Positions 6,893 to 15,036 are shown, numbered from the stretch's first letter. The stretch: DNA of 15,313 nt from Actinomycetes bacterium (GCA_021798075.1 JAJZYO010000007.1:1-15313), one strand, 5' to 3'. Notes: generated by a model from the sequence alone, not told the origin. Made by a program: numbers and translations.

Positions 6893-8605
6893 TCAGGCCG
6901 GGCGGCGCCCGCGCCTGGCGCGGGTGGTCCTTTTGCCCTCCAAGAAGTCCGAGAGCACGTAATCGCCAAGCGTGCTCGGCGTCGTGAAAAATGCCTTGCC
7001 CTTGTTGAGGCGGGCGAGCTGCTCGACGAAACGGCGCAAGTGCCCGGTCGGGTCGAGGGCGAAGGTGTTTATGCGGATGTTTTCCCGAGTACAGCGTGCA
7101 ACTTCGACCAAGGTCGCGTCGACGGTATCTTGGGTCGGCGGGTAGGCAAAGACCGGCGCGGGCGCGCCGGCGGGCCAGTGCGCCGTCGGCTCTCCGTCGG
7201 TGACCATTATCACCTGCTTCGTACCTCGTTGCCGGGCCAGCAGTTTGCGGGACAGGGAGAGCCCGTGTTGGATGTTGGTCCCCCAGTCGTAGTCCCAGGA
7301 AACCTCGGGCAGGTCCCGGAAGGAGATCTGGCGGGCGTAGCGGGCGAAGCCCACGATCCCGAGGTAGTCCGAAGGGAACCGGCCGGATATCAAGGCGTGG
7401 AGCGCCATCGCCATTTTCTTGGCCGCGACGAAATTACCTCTCATGGGCATGGAGAGCGACAGGTCGAGCATTATCACGGTGGCAGAGCGGGTGAGCGCTT
7501 CGGTGCGCTCGACTTCGAAGTCGACCGGCGAGAGCTCGACCGGGGTGCCGGGCCCGCGCCGGGCGAGCGCGTTGCGTACGGTCCGCTCTATCGACAGGTT
7601 GAAGGGGTCGCCCCATTCGTAGGCCTTGGTTTCCCCGGCGCGTTCGTGGCCGAGGCCGGGGCGCGCCAAGGGGTGCTGGCCGGAGCGGTAGGGGGCGAGG
7701 CGTGCGTAGAGGTCGGCCAGGGCCTGGTCGCCGATGCGACGGAGCCCTCTCGGGGTGAGCCGCAGGCGGCCCTCCTTCTGCTCGACTAGGCCGGACTCGC
7801 GAAGTTGGCGGGCGACGCGCCCGAGGACTTCGAGCGAACTCGCGTCGTCGGTCCCGAGGAGCTCTTTCGCCCTGGCAATGTCCACTTCGGCGAGGGCGCC
7901 AGGGCTCGGAGCGCCAGCGAGGAGCTGCTCGAGCTGGGTGATGTCGGACAAGTCCGCGACGGCGGCGCTGGCGGGGCCGAGGCCAAGGGCCATGTCCGGG
8001 AAGTCCCCGAACATCGAAGTCGCGCCCAGGTGAGCGGCGAGCCGGGCGAGTTCACCGAGCAGGCCCTGTTCGGACTCGAGCAGTGCCTCAGAGAGCTCGT
8101 CCAGCTTGGCGCGTTGTTCGGGCGAGAGGGACCCGATGAGCGCCCCTGCGGCAGCCGCTTGGCGCGCCATGGCCTCGAGGAGCTCGTCCAGGGTCTCTGG
8201 ACGGCCGGGCACGAGGTCGCCGTAGTTTTCCATGAAGCGCTCAAAGTCCGCCTGCACGTCTTCTCCCGCCTCGCGCCGCTCGGCCAGGGAGTTGAGTTCG
8301 CCGAGCATCTCCCGCATCCGGGCAAGGTCTTCTGGGCGCAGGTTGGAGAGGGCTTGCTGCATCCTGGAAAAGGCGTCCTTGGCGAGCTCGGCCCGCCTCG
8401 CCCGCACCCGTTCGAGCAGTTCGCGCAGCCCCTTCACCTGCCGGCCCGTACTGTCCACGAAGCCGCGCTGCATGAGCCTGCGCAGGGCCTGGTCGACGTC
8501 GCCGTGCTCGAGCAGTTCCTCGGAGAGACGCCTGAGGACGTCGTCGCCGGTCATGTCGCCGACCTGCTGGCTGCCGTCCCAGCGGGAGTAGCTCGCTCGG
8601 GCCAC
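6893..8605 (-). CDS. von Willebrand factor A (VWA) domain protein, partner of MoxR-like ATPase
   Basis: The 570-residue protein has a long helical, charged N-terminal region (about 1-370) and a C-terminal VWA domain. The metal-ion-dependent adhesion site is intact: DLSLS (D381, S383, S385), a Thr later in the domain, and MVTDGEP with D470. VWA proteins paired with MoxR/ChlI-like ATPases act as adaptors for metal-insertion or chaperone-like remodelling of partner proteins; the target here is unknown. Between the halves is the block KAYEWGDPFNLSIERTVRNAL, typical of this family. There is no signal peptide or membrane helix, so it is cytosolic. The start is GTG 8605, four bases after the stop of the ATPase gene, indicating translational coupling. 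The C-terminus is basic (KRTTRARRGRRPA). Confidence 0.9.
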   Translation of the reverse strand: MARASYSRWDGSQQVGDMTGDDVLRRLSEELLEHGDVDQALRRLMQRGFVDSTGRQVKGLRELLERVRARRAELAKDAFSRMQQALSNLRPEDLARMREMLGELNSLAERREAGEDVQADFERFMENYGDLVPGRPETLDELLEAMARQAAAAGALIGSLSPEQRAKLDELSEALLESEQGLLGELARLAAHLGATSMFGDFPDMALGLGPASAAVADLSDITQLEQLLAGAPSPGALAEVDIARAKELLGTDDASSLEVLGRVARQLRESGLVEQKEGRLRLTPRGLRRIGDQALADLYARLAPYRSGQHPLARPGLGHERAGETKAYEWGDPFNLSIERTVRNALARRGPGTPVELSPVDFEVERTEALTRSATVIMLDLSLSMPMRGNFVAAKKMAMALHALISGRFPSDYLGIVGFARYARQISFRDLPEVSWDYDWGTNIQHGLSLSRKLLARQRGTKQVIMVTDGEPTAHWPAGAPAPVFAYPPTQDTVDATLVEVARCTRENIRINTFALDPTGHLRRFVEQLARLNKGKAFFTTPSTLGDYVLSDFLEGKRTTRARRGRRPA

Positions 8606-8609
8606 GGTG

Positions 8610-10031
8610 CTACTGCCTCGAGCGCGCCTGGTAGCTCGTGACCCCGTCGCGGACGTACTTGTTGAGCCGCTTGGAGAGGTGGAGGCCCTCCAGGACCAGT
8701 TCCACGGCGGAGGCGAGCGCCGGCGGGCTCTCGGAGCCGGCCAGCTTGCCTGCAGGCAGGCGCAGGCCGGGGTGCTTCGCGAGGACTTCGACGTAATCCG
8801 AGGAGGCGACGTCGTCGCCCACTTCGACGCTCGAGCCGTCGTCCAGCTCGGCGACAGCCTGCGCCAGCTCCGCAGGGTCGACCCGGGCCCTGAAGACCCC
8901 GAGCACGGCCTGGCGGTAGAGCCGCGCCACCAGGTCGTCTTCCCCCCCGTCGTCCAGGCTGTCGAGCTCGATCTTGCCGGCGCTGGAGGAGACGAGAGCG
9001 GGGAGGTCGCTCACCCGCGGCACCGCCTCGGCCTCTCCCAGACGGAGCGCCCGGCGTAGGGCAGCGGCGGCGAGGGTCTCGTAGTTGGCCACGCCCAGGC
9101 GCACCGACACGCCCGAGCGCTGGTTGACCTGGGGGCTTTGGCGGGCGAACTGGGAGAGCTGGGCGACCACCTCGGCCATGTACCCAGGCACGTCGAGCTT
9201 CACCCCGTCCATCCCGGCCACCTCTGCCTCTTGGGCGATGACCTCGACCTCGGTGGAGGTGTCGAGCGGGTAGTGGGTGCGGATCTGGGCGCCGAAGCGG
9301 TCTTTCAGCGGGGTGATGATCCGCCCCCTGCTCGTGTAGTCCTCAGGGTTGGCCGAGGCCACGAGCATCACGTCCAAGGGAAGGCGGATCTTGTAGCCGC
9401 GGATCTGCACGTCACGCTCTTCGAGCACGTTGAGCAGGCCGACCTGGATGCGCTCCGCCAGGTCGGGTAGCTCGTTGATAGCGAAGATCCCACGGTTGGT
9501 CCGGGGGACGAGCCCGTAGTGCAACGTGAGCTCGTCGGAGAGGTAGCGACCCTCGGCGACCTTCACCGGGTCGACCTCCCCGATCAGGTCGGCGATCGAA
9601 GTGTCCGGGGTGGCGAGCTTCTCACCGAAGCGCTGGTGCCTACCCACCCACTCGACAGGGCAGTCGTCGCCTTTCTCGGCCACCAGTTCCCGCGCGTAGC
9701 GGGAGACCGGGTGGTAGGGGTCGTCCAGGATCTCCGAACCCGCGACCACGGGGAGGACCTCGTCCAAGAGGTCCACCAGGCCGCGCATCAGCCTGGTCTT
9801 GGCTTGGCCCCGCTCGCCCAGGAAGATGATGTCGTGCCTGGCTATGAGGGCGTTCTCCAGGGCGGGCAGCACCGTCGAGTCGTAGCCGACGAGGCCTTCG
9901 ACGACGGGCTTCCTCGCCGCGATGCGGGCCGCCGCGTTGGCCCTCACTTCTTCTTTCACGGGCCGGGAGCGCCAACCGGAGGCGCGCAGCTCGCCTAGCG
10001 TCGCGGGCAGGGGATTGCCGAGGGTGCTCAA
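8610..10031 (-). CDS. MoxR/magnesium-chelatase ChlI-like AAA+ ATPase
   Basis: This 473-residue AAA+ ATPase resembles the ChlI/sigma-54-interaction group that works with a VWA partner. Walker A is GERGQAKT (72-79), Walker B is IFAINELPDL (182-191; Asn replaces the usual Asp but Glu187 is kept), and sensor 1 is VASANPEDY (224-232). The segment RIITPLKDRFGAQI (238-250) carries likely arginine-finger residues. The region after 270 includes RQSPQVNQRSGVSVRLGVANYE and a C-terminal helical lid. It ends 4 bp before the VWA gene, so the two form one operon. The start is TTG 10031, preceded by AAAGGA at a suitable spacing. The 66-bp gap to the divergent GH2-fold gene probably carries both promoters. 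A true cobalt or magnesium chelatase role is not supported: no BchH/CobN-like gene is here. Confidence 0.92.
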   Translation of the reverse strand: MSTLGNPLPATLGELRASGWRSRPVKEEVRANAAARIAARKPVVEGLVGYDSTVLPALENALIARHDIIFLGERGQAKTRLMRGLVDLLDEVLPVVAGSEILDDPYHPVSRYARELVAEKGDDCPVEWVGRHQRFGEKLATPDTSIADLIGEVDPVKVAEGRYLSDELTLHYGLVPRTNRGIFAINELPDLAERIQVGLLNVLEERDVQIRGYKIRLPLDVMLVASANPEDYTSRGRIITPLKDRFGAQIRTHYPLDTSTEVEVIAQEAEVAGMDGVKLDVPGYMAEVVAQLSQFARQSPQVNQRSGVSVRLGVANYETLAAAALRRALRLGEAEAVPRVSDLPALVSSSAGKIELDSLDDGGEDDLVARLYRQAVLGVFRARVDPAELAQAVAELDDGSSVEVGDDVASSDYVEVLAKHPGLRLPAGKLAGSESPPALASAVELVLEGLHLSKRLNKYVRDGVTSYQARSRQ

Positions 10032-10097
10032 CCGTTTCCTTTATAGCCGCCGCTGCTGGTTTTGCGACCCCCAGCGGCTTGGCCAGGAGCCTTGCTG
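10032..10097. promoter_or_regulatory. Divergent intergenic region between AAA+ gene and GH2-fold gene
   Basis: Only 66 bp separate the two divergent starts. It holds the ribosome binding sites of both genes (AAAGGA on the minus strand, AGGAG at about 10085 on the plus strand). It also contains a CCGCTG...CAGCGG inverted pair about 16 bases apart (about 10050-10077). No clear -35/-10 pair was found. Confidence 0.35.
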
Positions 10098-12314
10098 ATG
10101 GGGGCGCCGGGCCAGGACCTGGGCGGGCGCTGGGCCGCCATGCCCTCGGAGGAGGCCCTCCGCCGGAGCTTCCCCGCCCCCGAGTTCGACGACAGCTGCT
10201 GGCACGCCCTTTCGGTGCCGGGCCACTGGAGGCAGGAGCCGGCCTTCGCCGGCTCGGACGGTCCCGTGCTGTACCGGCGGAGCTTCGACGCCGCCCCCCT
10301 CTCGGCCGGGGAGAGAGCGTGGCTCGTCATGGAGGGCGTGTTCTACCAGTCCGACGTGTGGCTGGACGGGTCCTACCTGGGCGACACCGAGGGCTACTTC
10401 TTTCCCCACGAGTTCGAGGTCACCAGCTTGATCGGCGCCCGCCGCGAGCACCTGGCCGCGATCGAGGTGTCGAGCCCGGCGGGGCGCGACGCCGGGAGGG
10501 CACTGCTCGGGTCTTGGGCCGACCCCGGTTGCATCGACCCCGCCTACAACCCAGGTGGCATCTGGGCACCCGTGCGCCTCGCCACGACCGGGCCGGTCCA
10601 CATCGCTTCGCTCAGGCTGGCCTGTCCCGAGGCGACCAAGAGGCGGGCGGTGCTCCAGCTGTCGGCCGTCTTCGACAGCGCTTTGCGGGGCAGTGCCGAG
10701 GTCGTGAGCGAAGCCTGGCTCGTCACGGGGAACGGGCCAGCCGGCCCGAGCGGGGCGGTCGTCGCGAGCGCCACGAAGCGGCTCCCCCTCATCGCTGGGC
10801 ACAACCGGGCCAGCTGGCACCTGGAAATTCCCTCACCCGAGCTTTGGTGGCCCGCCGGCCTTGGGGGCCAACGCCTGTACGAGGTGGCCGTGAGAGTCGA
10901 AGCGGGCGGTGGGCCTAGCGACTCCCGGGTGCTTCGCACCGGGCTCCGTCAGGTGCGCATGGGCCAGATGTCGTGGCAGGTGAACGGCGAGAGGGTGTTC
11001 CTCCGGGGCGCTGACTTGGTGCCCACGAGGCGCGACCCCGCAGGCGCGACCCGGCCGGAAATAGCCCGTGAGGTGGGTCTCGCCCTCGAGGCCGGGCTCA
11101 ACCTGCTGAGGGTGCACGACCACGTGGGCCGCAGCGAGCTCTACGACGCCGCCGACGGGGCGGGCCTGCTGCTCTGGCAAGACTTGCCTTCGAACCGAGC
11201 GAGCCGGTGGGTGGCGCGCCGCCAAGCGGTCCGCCAGGCCCACAAGGCGGTTGGGTTGCTCGGCCACCACCCCTCGGTGGTCGCCTGGTCCGCCGGCGCC
11301 GACTACCTGTCCCAGGGCAAGCAGGGCATCGCGCCGGCGTTACGGGTGCTGTCCCGCGCGGTCGCTGGTGCCCCCGGCTCGTGGCTGGCGGACGCCGCCG
11401 TCCGGCGAGCCTTCGACCGGGCGGACAGGTCTCGCCCAGCCCTCGTTCACCCGGGCACCGCCGGCTTCAGCCGGCTCGTTCCGAGGCCAGCCAACGCGGC
11501 CGGCCTGCTCCGGATGGCATCGCTGTGGCCGTCGGCCGTACGGTTCGTGGCCTTGCGCGCCGCGACCGCGGTGCCCGAAGAGGCTTCCTTCATGACGCCG
11601 GCGCGCTGGCCCGAGCTCGACTGGGAGCAGCTGGAGGGCCACTTCGGCTTGGACCGGGCCGAGCTCCTGGGCCGCTTTCCCCCCGCCTCTTATGCCAGCT
11701 TCGAGGCCTGGCGCGAGGCCACCCAACGGGCTCAGGCGCAACTGGTGCGCTCTGGCGCGGAAGCCCTCCGCCGGCTGCGCTCCCACCCGGCAGGCGGCTT
11801 TTGCGTCCACCGCCTGAACGACACGCAGCCGGCGGTGAGCTGTTCCCTGCTCGGCCACGACCGCCGGCCCAAGGCGGCGTGGCTCGCCCTCGCGGGGGCG
11901 TGCTCACCGTTGCTCGCCGTCGCCAGCTGGCCGGCGCCCGCCTACCCGGCCGGGACCAGGGCTGCCTTCGACCTGCACGTGGTCAATGACCTCTCGGAGG
12001 ACCAAGAAGACCTCGTCTTCGAGGCGCGTGCGACCTGGCCCGGGGGAGGCACCATGTCGCGCTTCGCCGGTCGCGCGCCGAAGGCGTCTTGCCGCTTCGT
12101 CGGCCGCTTCGTTGTCACGCTGCCCTCCCGGGCGGAGCTAGACGGGAAAGGCGCGGGTGCCGGCGGGGAGCGAGGCGATCGCTCCTCTGGCGGTCCTGGC
12201 GCGGCCCAGGATGAGACTGCCGGCTCGAATTGGCTGCGCCTCCAGCTTGTCCTCTGGCGCGCCGGCGAGGTCGTTTCTACCAACAGCTACGAAAGCCGGG
12301 TAACCCTCTGGTAG
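10098..12314 (+). CDS. Glycoside hydrolase family 2-fold protein, probably catalytically inactive
   Basis: The 738-residue protein has the layout of GH2 beta-mannosidases/galactosidases. An N-terminal sugar-binding jelly roll has SVPGHW, YRRSFD and VWLDGSYLGDTEGYFFPHEF. An Ig-like domain ends in ELWWPAGLGGQRLYEV, then a TIM barrel with NLLRVHDHV and LLLWQDLP. Around 565-585 is HRLNDTQPAVSCSLL, which matches the LND-wP-vsWs block of mannosidases; another Ig-like domain follows. The acid/base motif W-x-x-N-E is replaced by WSAGAD (397-402), and the SEFGxQxxP nucleophile region reads ALRAATAVP (485-493), so both catalytic Glu are absent. No signal peptide is seen, suggesting a cytosolic, possibly carbohydrate-binding or scaffolding role. 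ATG 10098 is chosen over TTG 10062 because AGGAG lies eight bases upstream. A low-complexity Gly/Ala insertion lies near 685-710. Confidence 0.85.
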   Translation: MGAPGQDLGGRWAAMPSEEALRRSFPAPEFDDSCWHALSVPGHWRQEPAFAGSDGPVLYRRSFDAAPLSAGERAWLVMEGVFYQSDVWLDGSYLGDTEGYFFPHEFEVTSLIGARREHLAAIEVSSPAGRDAGRALLGSWADPGCIDPAYNPGGIWAPVRLATTGPVHIASLRLACPEATKRRAVLQLSAVFDSALRGSAEVVSEAWLVTGNGPAGPSGAVVASATKRLPLIAGHNRASWHLEIPSPELWWPAGLGGQRLYEVAVRVEAGGGPSDSRVLRTGLRQVRMGQMSWQVNGERVFLRGADLVPTRRDPAGATRPEIAREVGLALEAGLNLLRVHDHVGRSELYDAADGAGLLLWQDLPSNRASRWVARRQAVRQAHKAVGLLGHHPSVVAWSAGADYLSQGKQGIAPALRVLSRAVAGAPGSWLADAAVRRAFDRADRSRPALVHPGTAGFSRLVPRPANAAGLLRMASLWPSAVRFVALRAATAVPEEASFMTPARWPELDWEQLEGHFGLDRAELLGRFPPASYASFEAWREATQRAQAQLVRSGAEALRRLRSHPAGGFCVHRLNDTQPAVSCSLLGHDRRPKAAWLALAGACSPLLAVASWPAPAYPAGTRAAFDLHVVNDLSEDQEDLVFEARATWPGGGTMSRFAGRAPKASCRFVGRFVVTLPSRAELDGKGAGAGGERGDRSSGGPGAAQDETAGSNWLRLQLVLWRAGEVVSTNSYESRVTLW

Positions 12315-12344
12315 TAGAGCCTGGGCGCTGGTAGATCTGTCGGG

Positions 12345-12734
12345 GTGGCCCGGTTCCTTTCGCCGGAGTGGTTCGCAGAGCTCGCCGAGCAAGGCGCCGG
12401 CCCGGCCGGTACGGCGCCCCGCCGGCCCGACTTGGTAGTCGAGGTCGCGGTCGCCGGACTGGCGGAAGGCGAGCTACGTTACCAATTGGTGGTGGAGGGG
12501 GAGCAGGTCCATGCTGTGGCCGCGGGGGAGGGTGCTTGGCCGCCCGAACTGCGCCTGGCCACCGACTACGAGACCGCCGCCGGCATCGCCTCGGGCCAGC
12601 TGTCGGCTGCCGACGCCTTGGCTTCGGGCCGGGCCAAGGTCTCGGGCGACGCCTCGGCTCTGTACACCTTGGCCGGTCACCTGGCCGGTCTCGACCTCCT
12701 GCCGCCTGCACTGCGGGCGGCCACGACGTTCTAA
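12345..12734 (+). CDS. SCP2 sterol-carrier-like lipid-binding protein
   Basis: The 129-residue product has the N-terminal MARFLSPEWFAEL and the SCP2 core. The pattern is a beta sheet (VVEVAVAGLAEGELRYQLVV), then LRLATDYETAAGIASGQLSAADALASGRAKVSGD, which matches the helix/turn and conserved Gly-rich end of the SCP-2 fold. Such small proteins bind lipids or acyl chains in the cytosol; in actinobacteria they occur singly with unknown ligands. The start is GTG 12345, 30 bp after the GH2-fold gene; there is no strong ribosome binding site. Close spacing suggests co-transcription with the GH2-fold gene upstream and the DUF2510 gene 16 bp downstream. The SCP2 assignment is by pattern recognition. 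Confidence 0.82.
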   Translation: MARFLSPEWFAELAEQGAGPAGTAPRRPDLVVEVAVAGLAEGELRYQLVVEGEQVHAVAAGEGAWPPELRLATDYETAAGIASGQLSAADALASGRAKVSGDASALYTLAGHLAGLDLLPPALRAATTF

Positions 12735-12750
12735 GCGGGTTCTGAACGGG

Positions 12751-13638
12751 ATGGCTGTCTACCCGCACGAGAGGCCAGGTTGGTACAGGGACCCTGACGA
12801 CCCGCGGAAGCTGCGTTACTGGGACGGGACGTCTTGGACGGGCAGGGCGAGGAGGCAGCCACCTTGGGCGTCGCGGGCCGAGGCCCTGGAGGTGGGCTGC
12901 GAGGACTTCGACCGCTCCATCGAGGGGCCGGTCCACCCGCGGGAGCTACGCCAGCCCGTGGCCAGCGGGGCGTGGTCGCGCGAGTGGCTCGCTTGGCGTG
13001 GGCACCCACCCATCGTGGCCTGGCACCGCCGGGGCAGCAGCGGGGTCGCCAGCACGGGGTGGGCTGCTCGGCCCCAACCCACGGCCAAGGGCGGCCCGGC
13101 CCGGCGACCGCTCCTCGCGCTGGTTTGCCTGGTGCTCGTGGCGGTGGCCGTGGTCGTGTCGAGCGTGGCCTTCATGTCGCCCTACGCCAGGCATGAGATG
13201 GCCGTCCAGCGGGCGACCGCCCGAACTGACTCTCACTTCGCCACCCTGGCCAACGCGGACTGCCATGCCGTCCTGCCCAAGTACCGCGAGGTGCTGGCCA
13301 GGGGCGTCAACGGGCCCGCCGTCGCGGCTGCGGCCACCGAGGTCGACCGGCTCCGCACCCGGCTCTCTTCGCTGCGCGTCTCGCAGCTGGCCAGCGCGAC
13401 CGTGATCGAGTGGCTCGGGGCGTGGCGTCACTTCACCGACTTCGAGCGGCGCTACGCGGCGAGGATCGGTCGTCCCGTGCGGGATGGCGGCCAGGTCTCG
13501 TCGCGCAAGCTCGGCTCGCGCGCCACAGCCGCGGCTGCACGCGCTCGTCAACAAGCAGATCGTTGGGCCTCCTTCGCCGACCAGTTCACCGCCAACCTGC
13601 GGGTCACCGCTTGCAGTCTCGAGCCATCCCTGCCCTGA
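12751..13638 (+). CDS. DUF2510 domain membrane protein with extracytoplasmic helical domain
   Basis: The 295-residue product begins with a DUF2510 motif: PGWYRDPDDPRKLRYWDGTSWT (about 9-30, aromatic and proline spaced), a small domain common at actinobacterial membrane-protein N-termini. One membrane segment (about 120-142, LLALVCLVLVAVAVVVSSVAF) follows an Arg/Lys-rich flank (GPARRP), predicting a cytoplasmic N-terminus. The remaining ~150 residues outside the membrane look helical (ARTDSHFATLANADC..., EVDRLRTRLSSL) and contain only two cysteines, C171 and C288, which could form a disulfide. ATG 12751 is chosen, 16 bp after the SCP2 stop. The same frame is open back to 12511, but that part overlaps the SCP2 gene and is a GC-rich artefact. 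Function unknown. Confidence 0.82.
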   Translation: MAVYPHERPGWYRDPDDPRKLRYWDGTSWTGRARRQPPWASRAEALEVGCEDFDRSIEGPVHPRELRQPVASGAWSREWLAWRGHPPIVAWHRRGSSGVASTGWAARPQPTAKGGPARRPLLALVCLVLVAVAVVVSSVAFMSPYARHEMAVQRATARTDSHFATLANADCHAVLPKYREVLARGVNGPAVAAAATEVDRLRTRLSSLRVSQLASATVIEWLGAWRHFTDFERRYAARIGRPVRDGGQVSSRKLGSRATAAAARARQQADRWASFADQFTANLRVTACSLEPSLP

Positions 13639-13642
13639 CCAG

Positions 13643-13672
13643 TCTCGGGATGGCCCGAAGGCCCTGAGGATA
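13643..13672 (+). terminator. Weak terminator-like hairpin after the DUF2510 gene
   Basis: TCGGG-ATGG-CCCGA (about 13645-13660) forms a small stem just past the stop codon at 13636-13638. A T-run (about 13682-13688) lies some 25 bases further and is not adjacent, so this is not a typical intrinsic terminator. Confidence 0.3.
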
Positions 13673-13694
13673 TGCGAAGAACTTTTTTGAAGGG

Positions 13695-13723
13695 TTGCGC
13701 GAGGGGCGCCTAGGCGGGATAGT
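13695..13723 (+). promoter_or_regulatory. Possible promoter of the 77-residue gene
   Basis: TTGCGC (13695-13700) and GATAGT (13718-13723) are separated by exactly 17 bp and match the sigma-70-like consensus at three and four positions. Transcription would begin near 13730, about 24 bases before the ATG at 13754. It supports independent expression of the small gene. Confidence 0.35.
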
Positions 13724-13753
13724 GGATATCTAACCCCGACCCAGCTCCTGCCC

Positions 13754-13987
13754 ATGGAGGTGCAGCGCAAGATGCTCTGTGACGTGGTGGACGACCATTT
13801 CCTCGCCAAGTACCGCGCCCTGCTGGACGCCGAGGACGAGGCCTTCGACGACCTCGAGCACGCTTACGAGGACGGCGACCGGGCCCACTTCGACAGTGAT
13901 CTGGCCGCCTGGCGGGCGGCCATCGAGCGCAAGCTCTCTTACCTCCACCAGTTGGGCCTGGTCAGCCCGCCGGCCTTAGCCCACTAG
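13754..13987 (+). CDS. Small acidic hypothetical protein, 77 aa
   Basis: Not recognised. The protein is very acidic (the block DAEDEAFDDLEHAYEDGDRAHFDSD has many Asp/Glu), looks helical throughout and has a single Cys (C9). It ends VSPPALAH. There is no membrane segment or signal peptide. ATG 13754 is the first start but has no ribosome binding site. ATG 13772 follows GGAGG at about 11 bases and would give 71 residues. The frame has normal codon bias and is preceded by a possible promoter and followed by the convergent mdh gene 13 bp away. It is probably real, function unknown. Confidence 0.6.
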   Translation: MEVQRKMLCDVVDDHFLAKYRALLDAEDEAFDDLEHAYEDGDRAHFDSDLAAWRAAIERKLSYLHQLGLVSPPALAH

Positions 13988-13995
13988 CCTCCCAG

Positions 13996-14010
13996 GCTCA
14001 CTAGGTGAGC
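13996..14010. terminator. Short hairpin between the 77-residue gene and mdh
   Basis: GCTCAC-TAG-GTGAGC (13996-14010) is a perfect 6-bp stem with a three-base loop that includes the mdh stop codon (TAG on the minus strand, 14003-14001). Convergent genes end within 13 bp of each other here. It may act as a small bidirectional terminator but has no T-run. Confidence 0.4.
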
Positions 14011-15026
14011 AGCTCGAGGGCCGCGACCGCGTCGCGCTCTTCGACCAGTTCGGCGGTGCTCCGTTCGATGCGCTGGCGGGAGAAGTCGTTGACTTCCAAG
14101 CCTTCGACAACCCGGTAAGACCACCCGCCCGCCGTCACGGGCACGGAGGAAAAGATCCCAGCGGGGACCCCGTACGCGCCTTCGGACCAGACCGCCATCG
14201 ACGTCCACCCACCCTCGGCCGTGCCGAGCGCCCAGTCGCGGACGGTGTCGATGGCCGCGTTGGCCGCCGACGCGGCGGAGGACGCCCCCCGGGCCTCGAT
14301 GACGGCCGCCCCACGTTGTTGCACGGTGGGGATCAGCTCCTTTTCGACCCAGTCCAGCCCGCCCACGGCGTCGAGTGCGGGCCGGCCTTCGACCCTGGCG
14401 TGGAAAACGTCGGGGTACTGGGTGGCCGAATGGTTGCCCCATATGGCGAGGTTGCTCACGTCGCTGACGGCAGCGCCGGCGCGAGCTGCCACCTGCGCCA
14501 CGGCCCGGTTGTGGTCGAGGCGGGTCATCGCGGCGAAGGACTGAGGGGGCAGGGGGGAAGCGCCCTGGCCGGCATTGTGGGCGGCGACCAGGCAGTTGGT
14601 GTTGGCCGGGTTGCCGACAACGAGCACCCGGACGCTCCGCTTGGCGGCCGCGGCAAGCGCCTTGCCCTGGGTCTTGAAGATGCTCCCGTTGGACTCGAGG
14701 AGGTCACGGCGTTCCATGCCCTTGGTGCGCGGCCTCGCCCCCACCAGCAGGGCCACGTCCGCATCGCCGAAGGCTTCCTCGGCGTCGGCTGAGGTGGTCA
14801 CCCCCGTGAGCAGTGGGAAGGCACAGTCTTCGAGTTCCATCATCACGCCGCGGAGAGCCCCGAGGGCCTCGGGGATCTCGAGGAGTTGGAGCGCGACCGG
14901 CTGGTCCGGGCCGAGCATGGCCCCGCTGGCCACCCGGAAGAGCAAGCTGTAGGCGATCTGGCCGGCGGCCCCGGTGACCGCAACCTTCAGCGGGCGCGCT
15001 GGCGTCCCGCTCGAGAGTGCTGACAT
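14001..15026 (-). CDS. mdh: Malate dehydrogenase
   Basis: MDH interconverts malate and oxaloacetate with NAD in the TCA cycle. The 341-residue protein has the Rossmann motif [18 protein letters not shown] (14-31), the cofactor-region LLEIP (48-52) and substrate-binding [15 protein letters not shown] (96-110) with its arginines. VVGNPANTN (136-144), MTRLDHNRA (167-175, catalytic Asp) and [12 protein letters not shown] (195-206, catalytic His199) complete the active site. This is the cytosolic-type MDH of actinobacteria and Gram-negatives, not the LDH-like type. ATG 15026 is preferred to GTG 15035 because AAGGTGG lies about five bases upstream. It follows icd by 10 bp, so icd-mdh form an operon. 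Its stop is 13 bp from the convergent 77-residue gene. Confidence 0.96.
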   Translation of the reverse strand: MSALSSGTPARPLKVAVTGAAGQIAYSLLFRVASGAMLGPDQPVALQLLEIPEALGALRGVMMELEDCAFPLLTGVTTSADAEEAFGDADVALLVGARPRTKGMERRDLLESNGSIFKTQGKALAAAAKRSVRVLVVGNPANTNCLVAAHNAGQGASPLPPQSFAAMTRLDHNRAVAQVAARAGAAVSDVSNLAIWGNHSATQYPDVFHARVEGRPALDAVGGLDWVEKELIPTVQQRGAAVIEARGASSAASAANAAIDTVRDWALGTAEGGWTSMAVWSEGAYGVPAGIFSSVPVTAGGWSYRVVEGLEVNDFSRQRIERSTAELVEERDAVAALELLT

Positions 15027-15036
15027 GGCCGCCACC

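Noticed and set aside
7805..8641. Plus-strand open frames over the VWA and AAA+ genes
   Set aside because: Antisense shadows; MIDAS and Walker motifs lie on the minus strand.
8610..10031. Magnesium or cobalt chelatase subunit
   Set aside because: The ATPase/VWA pair resembles ChlI/ChlD in outline, but no large BchH/CobN subunit or pigment/cobalamin genes are in the window.
10062..10097. TTG 10062 as start of the GH2-fold gene
   Set aside because: No ribosome binding site, and the first 12 residues do not fit the family; ATG 10098 has AGGAG at good spacing.
12511..12750. Upstream extension of the DUF2510 frame
   Set aside because: It overlaps the SCP2 gene entirely in another frame, and its translation is Arg/Pro/Ala-rich before the DUF2510 motif; ATG 12751 fits the domain start.
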